Below, in pieces: positions 57,460 to 64,000 of a DNA stretch of 64,000 bases. The DNA comes from Promethearchaeota archaeon (GTDB taxonomy: Archaea > Asgardarchaeota > Lokiarchaeia > Sigyniarchaeales > SOKP01). Position 1 is the first letter of the stretch, and each line of letters begins with the position of its first letter. The notes beneath the pieces were generated by a model. That model saw nothing but the letters and a program-made list of their open reading frames with translations. It made no database searches and was not told where the DNA came from. The stretch spans positions 124,001 through 188,000 of the forward strand of contig JAHPZA010000009.1 in assembly GCA_019058445.1 (NCBI GenBank), in the 5' to 3' direction. Position numbers and translations under genes: made by a program.

Positions 57460-60063
57460 ATGGTAACAAGACTAAAAAATTTAATTAAACATTTAGCAGA
57501 ACAAGCAAGAATTTTACAAGAAGAAATTTATAAAAGTCTATCTGATCTTTCTAATGAAAAAGATTATATCGAAAATAAAGTTACAAGAATATATATTGAA
57601 AATATTCCCAATTTTCTAAAGAAAACAACATTTAAGAACAATAAAATTAATATTGAACAGTTCTCAGATTTCTTTTCCCAAATAATTATTAATTCTATTT
57701 TTTTAGGTTGGATAAGGTCTTATATAAAGGGAAACTCACCAAAAGAATTTAGAATATCATTTTTACAAGATATTTTACCAACGGTTCCGTTTATTAAAGA
57801 AATTTTTTTTAGTCTTAAATCAATTCTTCCAACACAAATATATGACAAAATAATCATATCAGTTGAAAAATTATTACGTAAAACTCAATTGAATATCGAA
57901 GAAAAAACAATGGATATTTTTATTGCTACATATTATAGTGATTTCTTATTATTTTACGATAAAGAAAAAGCAAAAGCTCTAGGTATTATTGATACGCCTA
58001 CTGAAATTGTTGATTATATGGTTGATGGTATCGACAAAATTCTAAAAAATTATTTTAATGAATCAAAAGGGATTGCCTCTCCAAATATAAAATGTCTGGA
58101 TCCTGCATCTGGAACCATGACATATACATGTAGCATAATACGCAAAGCATATAAAAATCTAAAATTAGAATATGAAACCGATTTTACAAATTTAATGCAA
58201 AAATTTGAACGGTGGATAATAAATCAATTTCTTGAAAACACTTATAGTTTTGAGATTTTAGATGTTCCTTATACTTTAGGTTATTTAAAAACAATAATGG
58301 TAATAGAGGATTTTGGCATAAATATTAATTGGTCAAAGTATAAATTGAAATCATTTCTTAATAATATTCTAATGGAAAGATCTTTAGAATTGTTAGAGTC
58401 TTCCTTAAGAATAAAAAAAATAAGTCAAGAAATAACAAATTCATCATGCATAAAATCTTTTAAAAATATTTTGATTGTATTAGGAAACCCTCCCTATAAC
58501 ATTTCTAGCAAAAATAATTCAGAATGGATTAAAAATAAAATAAGAGATTATAAAAAGGGACTAACAGAGAGGAATTTAAAAATTCTCTCTGATGATTATA
58601 TTAAATTTATTAGACTTTCACATTGGTTGGTTGCTGAAAAAAACAAAAATGGAATAATTGCCTTAATTACAAATAACAAGTATTTTTATGGAGACATTTT
58701 TAGAAAAATTAGAGAATCTCTTAAAAAAGATTTTGATATTATTTATAGTGTAAATCTTCATGGTGATATGAGAAAAGGTGAAAGTGGAAATCCTTTTGAT
58801 ATTAGAGTAGGGGTTGGAATTATTTTCTTAGTTAGATTATTTAATCATTCGGATGAAAAATGTAAGATCTTTACATTAGATATACCAGATGAATCAAAAA
58901 TTAAAAAATTTGAAAATCTAAAAGAAGGATTTAAATTTGAAAAATTTCATCAATTGCAAAATCTTAAATATTTTATAGATTTGGATACTAACTCAGATAT
59001 AGAAAAAGAGTTCGATTCTTACCAAGATATTAATGATTTTTTTATTCATAGACCTAAAAGTGGAATAATGACTGGAAGGGATACTTTAGTTATTAATATT
59101 ACTAAAAGAGAGTTAAATGAGAACTATCAACTTTTCTATAATAAAGAACTAGGAAAACTAAAAGCTAAAAATATCGAATTTAATAATACTAAAAATTGGA
59201 ATATTGAAGAAGCTTTAGATAAAAAAATAAAAGAAAATCCCAAAATTATAAAGATAAATTATCGCGGTTTTGATGTAAGATATTTGTTGTATGATCCTCG
59301 ATTAATTGAAGGTCATAGAATGGGATATATAGATCAGATTTCTATTGATAATCTTGCAATATCAACAACTAAGTCCATACGCAAAAACTCTAGCTTTTCT
59401 CATTGTCTAATAACAAAATACCCTATAGAGAAATGTTTTTTGTCTATAAACGATACATCCTATGCTTTTCTACAAAAATTTAATGGAAAAAATAATATAA
59501 AAATTCCAGATAACATTAAATTTCAAGTAGATTCCAACCAATTGTTTTTCTATATCTATGCGTTATTATTTTCAACTATATATAGAACTCGATATTCATC
59601 TCAACTTTTAAGATACTTCCCTAAAATTCCTCTAACTAATAATAAAGAACTATTTTTAAACTTAAGTAATCTTGGTCTGAAACTTGGAAGAATTCATTTG
59701 TTTATGGAGGATGAAATTGATGTAAAATACTTTCCAATAAGCTCTACTAAAAATTTTCTAATATCGGATGACTTCTATTATGATGAAAAAAAACAAAAAA
59801 TATTTTTTGGAAAAGAATTTGATAGATTTTGGATTGGAAAAATCACCTTTAAAATATGGAATTTTAAAATCGGAGGGAAAAGACAACTTTATGAGTGGTT
59901 ATATTCTAGGCGATATTCATGTAAATATAAGAAAAATTCAATCAAGAGAGCTTTAACCAAAAAGGAGATTAATTATCTTTTAAAAATATGCGCATCAATT
60001 AAAAAATCATTAGAAATTATTGATTTGATTGATCTTGATATAAAAAAATTATTAAATATATAA
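57460..60063 (+). CDS. Type ISP-like DNA methyltransferase (stand-alone, with target-recognition part)
   Basis: An 867-residue protein. The order matches the methylase and target-recognition half of Type ISP enzymes: a helical region, TYYSDFLLFYD...DTPTEIVDYMV (185 region), motif I DPASGTMTY (214-222), a SFEILDVPYTLGYLK segment, motif IV GNPPY (342-346) followed by S(S)KN, then NGIIALITNNKYFYGD, FDIIYSVNLHGDMRKG and FDIRVGVGIIFLVR. A C-terminal domain of about 330 residues recognises DNA. The N-terminal nuclease and ATPase of Type ISP enzymes are missing. It overlaps nothing and lies two bases after the truncated methyltransferase. Confidence 0.82.
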   Translation: MVTRLKNLIKHLAEQARILQEEIYKSLSDLSNEKDYIENKVTRIYIENIPNFLKKTTFKNNKINIEQFSDFFSQIIINSIFLGWIRSYIKGNSPKEFRISFLQDILPTVPFIKEIFFSLKSILPTQIYDKIIISVEKLLRKTQLNIEEKTMDIFIATYYSDFLLFYDKEKAKALGIIDTPTEIVDYMVDGIDKILKNYFNESKGIASPNIKCLDPASGTMTYTCSIIRKAYKNLKLEYETDFTNLMQKFERWIINQFLENTYSFEILDVPYTLGYLKTIMVIEDFGININWSKYKLKSFLNNILMERSLELLESSLRIKKISQEITNSSCIKSFKNILIVLGNPPYNISSKNNSEWIKNKIRDYKKGLTERNLKILSDDYIKFIRLSHWLVAEKNKNGIIALITNNKYFYGDIFRKIRESLKKDFDIIYSVNLHGDMRKGESGNPFDIRVGVGIIFLVRLFNHSDEKCKIFTLDIPDESKIKKFENLKEGFKFEKFHQLQNLKYFIDLDTNSDIEKEFDSYQDINDFFIHRPKSGIMTGRDTLVINITKRELNENYQLFYNKELGKLKAKNIEFNNTKNWNIEEALDKKIKENPKIIKINYRGFDVRYLLYDPRLIEGHRMGYIDQISIDNLAISTTKSIRKNSSFSHCLITKYPIEKCFLSINDTSYAFLQKFNGKNNIKIPDNIKFQVDSNQLFFYIYALLFSTIYRTRYSSQLLRYFPKIPLTNNKELFLNLSNLGLKLGRIHLFMEDEIDVKYFPISSTKNFLISDDFYYDEKKQKIFFGKEFDRFWIGKITFKIWNFKIGGKRQLYEWLYSRRYSCKYKKNSIKRALTKKEINYLLKICASIKKSLEIIDLIDLDIKKLLNI

Positions 60064-60122
60064 TGATGGTTAATAAAAAAGTTAATAATCTCTCTTTTAG
60101 CTCTTATACTCAAATTAATTTT

Positions 60123-62801
60123 TTAAAAATTCTGATAATAATTCTTAAAATAAAACATCAATTTTACAATCTCTTTCCCTTTACTATTCATATAATATAC
60201 AGTCTGAGTTTTACCCTTTCCATAATTAATTTTACCGTATTTCTCCAAAATTTCTTTCCTCGTATTAAAAAATAAATTTACAGCTCCACTTTTTACTCCC
60301 ATTTTATTAGCAAGCTCTGAACTTGTTACTAAGCCTTTTTCTTCTGAGATTTTAAAAATTGTAAAAAAGTATTTTATAAAAGTTCTAGTTATTCTAATAT
60401 CAATATCCAAAGGATCTCTAGTTAATTCTTTATTATAAATTAGATTTAGTTTATATTGAATAAATGTACTCTTATTATCCTCCAAAACTTTTTTAAGTAT
60501 GTCTTTATCATCATAAATTTCTTCAATGTTCGATAAATCTTCATGAATTACAAAATGGCAATTATGACACATAAAACATCCTATATGATGTCTTTTCTTT
60601 AATTCTCTTAATATTTCAATACATGATTTGCTCTCAAACAATTTGGAAATGGAATTATTTTCTCTTCTTATTCGATCTTCCATACTAAGTTCCTTTAATT
60701 TATATAAATGACTGTATTCAAAACCAGGCAAATGGTCTTTAGAATTAAATTCTCCACAAATAGGGCAAATACCCCCATAAAGAAAATCAATAAAGAATCT
60801 CTTTTTTAGAAATTCTAAAATATAGACCTTCACTTTATCCTTTCTTTCCCGTATTTCTGATTTGTCTTTTCTAAAAGATTCGCTTACTATTTTATCCAAT
60901 GGAATATTATCCACACAAATCATAATAAGTGCATGGATAATTTCTGCGGGAAGCTCAAATATATCTTTATAAAAAAAATAAGATGGTAAATTTTCCCAAT
61001 TGATAAGTTTTTTAAAATTATTGAAATGGGTGGAATGTAATAAAATGTGATGTACTCCACATTTTACTACTACAAACTCTCTCTCCATTTTACGGATTAA
61101 ATCTCTCAAAAAAAAAGGATTACCTCGATTACTTAAAAATAAACCATATAAATCTTCGACAGTATATGTCTCATATTTATCACCTTTATGATGAAATTCT
61201 TTAGATATTATTCTTGGAAAAGAGGAATTAATCTCCAATTTTTCATATAAACAATCCTCACAATAAGGAATCTTGCTTATTATATCAAAATACTTACCAT
61301 TGTAAATATATTTCATCACATAAAGTTTAATTCTGTTACCAATAATTCTTTTCTTTAAATTATTTGTCTCATCTTCACTATATAAAGTCTGACCAGTCCT
61401 TGTCGGAATGGGAAAAAAATTTGAATATTTTGAATTTTTTAAAAAATCAACAATTCTACCAATTTCTTTGGCAAGACTTGATTCTTTTAAAAACATATTA
61501 ATATTTTTAGACATAAGATATTTGGCAAAATCAGAAATTATAAATTCCGCCTTTATTGTAATATGGGATTTATTTGATAATATCAACATTTTTACTATTT
61601 CTATTAAATCAGAAAAATATTTATCAAAAGTATCTGAATAGTTAGCCCCCATATCTTTATATTTTTTAATTTCTCTCTCCGTCAAATGTTCGAGAAAAAT
61701 ATTCTCTTTTTGAGTCAATTGTTTCTCTGCGCCAATAAAAATCTCTCTTAAGCGTAAAACAATTTTTGATACATCAAAGTTCTCTAAATGTGAAATAAGA
61801 CTTTGCAAGTCAATCTCTGCGTTATTTAATAACTCAAAAAAATAAAGGGAAAAAATTTTTCTGGATCTTCCTAACTGAGCATCTTTAAAACTATAATCTA
61901 ATCTTGGTGCTAAATCTTTATACCATCTTTTATATATTTTTGGAATTGAAGTATAATATGTATCCACTAGAATTGATAACTTTTTTCCTGTTATTCGAGG
62001 TAAATCCTCATTTGATAAAATAACAGCATAAATGATTGCTCCCGCATGTGATTTTATATTTGTATCACGCTTAATAATAATTTCACCATTTTCCGCTCTT
62101 GAAATGTGCTTATCTAAAATTTCTTCGGATTTAGATAAAATTATTTTCTTTTGCTTATCAGCACAATCAATTGAAGTAGTAATCATTTTAATTTGTTCCA
62201 TTATTCTTTCTCGAAAATTAGGAACATTTATGTTTGGTTTTTCCATTTTGTTATTCACTAAAGTTTCTCTCTCCTTTGGAATTATATCATCATCTGTATT
62301 AATTAACTCCTCAGAAAATTCTTCCTCTTCGATAGTGTCATATTCAATTACCCGTTCTGGTATAATATCGTCTTCTGTCAAATTACTCACCCCTACAACA
62401 TGTTCTTCGGTCTCAAACTCTATTTTTATTTCCTCTTGCTCTTCCTTTATTTCCTCTTGCTCTTCTGGAATATTATTCCTTTCAATACGTAAAATATATA
62501 TCGGTCTTTCATGGAATTCTATATTGGGTACACCCGCTATATAATCTTCGGTTTCCCATTCCTCTTCTCTTTCTGGAACGTAGTCTTGTCCTGAGATCTG
62601 TTCCCAATCAATTCCGCCATCATCCTCTACGTTGGACACACCTACAATATGTTCTTCTGCCTCCCATTCTTCTTGTGGAATTATATTTTGTTGTAGAGGT
62701 TCTTCCCAATCACTTTCTCCATTATCAATATTACTAACACCAAAGATAAATTCTTCGGTTTCCCACTGTTCTTCCTCGTCTTTTCTATCTTTTTCTGACA
62801 T
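60123..62801 (-). CDS. Large protein with acidic peptide repeats, two HNH-like zinc modules and a winged helix
   Basis: An 892-residue protein. Residues 1-150 hold four copies of E(W/F)E(T/A)E(E/D)xxxGV(S/P)N (residues 12-26, 45-59, 81-95, 128-142) in a very acidic context. Residues about 190-470 are helical. A first HNH-like zinc module has CEDC 514-517, H537-H538, C581 and H589. A second has CPIC 679-682, H698, C742, C745, C748-H749 and H753. A winged helix lies at about 815-885. HNH modules are common in restriction nucleases, so a nuclease role is plausible. It is convergent with the methylases, 60 bases apart. The full architecture is not one I recognise. Confidence 0.65.
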   Translation of the reverse strand: MSEKDRKDEEEQWETEEFIFGVSNIDNGESDWEEPLQQNIIPQEEWEAEEHIVGVSNVEDDGGIDWEQISGQDYVPEREEEWETEDYIAGVPNIEFHERPIYILRIERNNIPEEQEEIKEEQEEIKIEFETEEHVVGVSNLTEDDIIPERVIEYDTIEEEEFSEELINTDDDIIPKERETLVNNKMEKPNINVPNFRERIMEQIKMITTSIDCADKQKKIILSKSEEILDKHISRAENGEIIIKRDTNIKSHAGAIIYAVILSNEDLPRITGKKLSILVDTYYTSIPKIYKRWYKDLAPRLDYSFKDAQLGRSRKIFSLYFFELLNNAEIDLQSLISHLENFDVSKIVLRLREIFIGAEKQLTQKENIFLEHLTEREIKKYKDMGANYSDTFDKYFSDLIEIVKMLILSNKSHITIKAEFIISDFAKYLMSKNINMFLKESSLAKEIGRIVDFLKNSKYSNFFPIPTRTGQTLYSEDETNNLKKRIIGNRIKLYVMKYIYNGKYFDIISKIPYCEDCLYEKLEINSSFPRIISKEFHHKGDKYETYTVEDLYGLFLSNRGNPFFLRDLIRKMEREFVVVKCGVHHILLHSTHFNNFKKLINWENLPSYFFYKDIFELPAEIIHALIMICVDNIPLDKIVSESFRKDKSEIRERKDKVKVYILEFLKKRFFIDFLYGGICPICGEFNSKDHLPGFEYSHLYKLKELSMEDRIRRENNSISKLFESKSCIEILRELKKRHHIGCFMCHNCHFVIHEDLSNIEEIYDDKDILKKVLEDNKSTFIQYKLNLIYNKELTRDPLDIDIRITRTFIKYFFTIFKISEEKGLVTSSELANKMGVKSGAVNLFFNTRKEILEKYGKINYGKGKTQTVYYMNSKGKEIVKLMFYFKNYYQNF
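62376..62768 (-). repeat. Four degenerate coding repeats of an EWETEE...GVSN peptide
   Basis: The 5' part of the HNH gene encodes four copies of a 15-residue peptide, QWETEEFIFGVSNID, EWEAEEHIVGVSNVE, EWETEDYIAGVPNIE and EFETEEHVVGVSNLT, spaced 33, 36 and 47 residues apart. Related IP(E/Q) elements lie between the copies. The repeats are conserved in protein but diverged in DNA, so they are old or selected. Confidence 0.8.
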
Positions 62802-62852
62802 TTTAATTCTTTTCCCAAATCGTAATTAAAATTCAATTAATTTAATCATCAT

Positions 62853-63350
62853 TTATTTTTTTTGCTCCTTTAACCAATAATATGTCCCATCTGTCTTCAC
62901 ATCATACCCTGTAGGTTTTTTTATAGAAAGTCTAGAACCTTTTTTCGCATCTACTTTGCAAACTCCATCATCGTTACATGTTGAACTCCCTTCTCCATCG
63001 ACAACGTCAATTATTGGAGTTGGTGCTTTTTGCTGAGTTGCTTGAGGTTGCGGAGTCTCTTGAATTCGGCATAAAAATTTATCTAATTGCTGTGGTCTTT
63101 CTACAATTTCCCCGCCATATTTCTTATTTTTAACATAATAACTCATACCGTTTATCCCTGTCATCAATATACCTCCATTTATATTTTCATTTATTAATTT
63201 GTATAAATAATTATCGCTACCCTGTATATATTTATCTAAATATACGGTGTAATGATTACCATTCACGCAAGGCATACACACACGATTTTTGAACGGACTA
63301 TTCCCTATTTTATACCAATACCCATCTAACGCACGCATAAAACAAGCCAT
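62853..63350 (-). CDS. Small aromatic-rich repeat protein of unknown function
   Basis: A 165-residue protein rich in Tyr and Asn. Three related units end in (N/D)G followed by an aromatic strand and Lys-rich turn: NGNHYTVYLDK, NGMSYYVKNKK and DGTYYWLKEQKK. Several cysteines are present (C3, C25, C28, C92, and near the end). The family is not recognised. It starts at ATG 63350 after a GGAAGTGAT site at 63357-63365. It lies just upstream of the HNH-like gene on the same strand, so the two may be co-expressed. Confidence 0.6.
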   Translation of the reverse strand: MACFMRALDGYWYKIGNSPFKNRVCMPCVNGNHYTVYLDKYIQGSDNYLYKLINENINGGILMTGINGMSYYVKNKKYGGEIVERPQQLDKFLCRIQETPQPQATQQKAPTPIIDVVDGEGSSTCNDDGVCKVDAKKGSRLSIKKPTGYDVKTDGTYYWLKEQKK

Positions 63351-63356
63351 TTTTTT

Positions 63357-63365
63357 ATCACTTCC
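63357..63365 (-). promoter_or_regulatory. Shine-Dalgarno site of the repeat protein
   Basis: On the minus strand GGAAGTGAT lies six bases before the ATG at 63350, matching GGAGGTGAT with one change. Confidence 0.6.
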
Positions 63366-64000
63366 TTTTATTTTTTATTAGTTTATTCATTTCCTTAAAC
63401 CTGTTTTTCAATAAATTTAATCTCGAAAAACTATTTTTCACATATCTATTTTGATACAAAATTATGACACTAATTTAATTTAGTTAAACCCATAATAGCC
63501 GACCTCTCCAATGAACGATTTTACTTAATTTTCCACAATAGAAACATTAAGATTTTTTGCATCTTATTTTGTTTATCAACCACCTTTCATCAAAATTTTA
63601 ATACACTCATTTTATAAATCCCATCTTATTTAAATAAATATCAAATTTATTCAAAAATTATATTTTGAAAAAGATTATTTTTCACTTCATTATTAGTATT
63701 TTTAGTCATACCTTCTCTAAAAGGGCTGAAAATAGTTTTTTGAGAAATTTTTTAAGATTAGATTTTTAGTTATTTAATTTTTTATATAAACCTTTTTTTT
63801 TGATGATATGGAATTTTGAGAAATATCATTGTTACCATTTTACCAAAATTTAGGAAAAAACATCCTGAGAGCCTACTTTAAGTTTTAAAAAATAAAATCC
63901 AAAAAAATTACCTTCTGTTTTTGATCTTAATTTTTAATAAGTTAAATTTTGATTAGATGAAATCAAGAAAAAAAATTTTAAATTCAAATTTTCGAAGTAA
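63366..64000. other. Gene-free AT-rich region at the window end
   Basis: About 635 bases with no frame that looks coding on either strand, long A and T runs and no clear direct repeat, tRNA or palindrome by eye. It should contain the promoter of the minus-strand repeat protein and may hold an island boundary. Confidence 0.4.

Noticed and set aside
60063..60275. Short plus-strand frame after the ISP-like methylase
   Set aside because: It overlaps the C-terminus of the opposite-strand HNH gene and is low-complexity; probably not a gene.
62032..62544. Ser/Ile-rich frame opposite the acidic N-terminus of the HNH protein
   Set aside because: Its composition is the mirror of an acidic coding region, typical of a shadow frame.

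Overview
The window is strongly AT-rich (about 30% GC by eye) and looks like an Asgard archaeon, most likely Lokiarchaeia-like. This is inferred from gene content. It has a gelsolin-domain protein, a LURP-one (scramblase-like) protein, many small zinc ribbons and HEAT repeats, a fused HdrA-MvhD, an archaeal class IA (DhnA-type) fructose-bisphosphate aldolase and a CDP-alcohol phosphatidyltransferase. Genes are packed on both strands with short T-rich gaps. Shine-Dalgarno-like GGAGG/GGTG sites precede several starts, and GTG and TTG starts occur. I saw no tRNA, rRNA, CRISPR array, transposase or integrase.

Region by region. 0-10 kb: a partial gene, a 7-helix membrane protein, two tandem VOC (glyoxalase-fold) proteins, a TldE/TldD pair, 4-hydroxybutyryl-CoA dehydratase, an IFT52/GldG-like protein, PurA and a PfkB-type sugar-phosphate kinase. 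10-14 kb: a DUF1761 gene broken by an in-frame TGA, then an operon joining a cobalamin-binding protein to a LolE/MacB-type ABC permease and ATPase. 14-21 kb: transport and catabolism (DMT and GPH transporters, serine hydrolase, ornithine-racemase-like enzyme, Gfo/Idh/MocA oxidoreductase). 21-31 kb: a eukaryote-flavoured set consisting of two paralogous vWA plus cross-brace zinc-finger proteins, a long coiled-coil protein, archaetidylserine synthase, zinc-ribbon/LURP-one, gelsolin plus SAP-like, and zinc-ribbon/HEAT proteins. 31-37 kb: sulfatase, DUF3604, aldolase and a degenerate AMP-ligase-like protein. 37-49 kb: two more copies of the 7-helix protein, three winged-helix regulators, the C-terminal remnant of a uroporphyrinogen-decarboxylase-family gene, and a glycyl-radical locus with two long paralogous enzymes and one activase. 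49-56 kb: a zinc protein, DUF711, an RSH-type HD hydrolase translationally coupled to HdrA-MvhD, a secreted C92-like cysteine peptidase followed by a hairpin-plus-T terminator, and a YkgJ cysteine-cluster protein. 56-64 kb: a defence or mobile-looking island with a truncated N6-methyltransferase, a stand-alone Type ISP-like methylase, a large protein with two HNH-like zinc modules and four copies of an acidic peptide repeat, a small repeat protein, and 650 bases without a gene.

How the genes may work together. Metabolically the window suggests an anaerobic heterotroph: glycyl-radical chemistry, 4-hydroxybutyryl-CoA dehydration, flavin-based electron bifurcation (HdrA-MvhD), corrinoid-linked functions and sugar or sulfated-compound use. 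The most novel-looking parts are the vWA/zinc-finger pair, the HNH/repeat protein beside two DNA methylases, the duplicated glycyl-radical locus with an unusual active-site CVD motif, and the corrinoid-protein/ABC-exporter operon.
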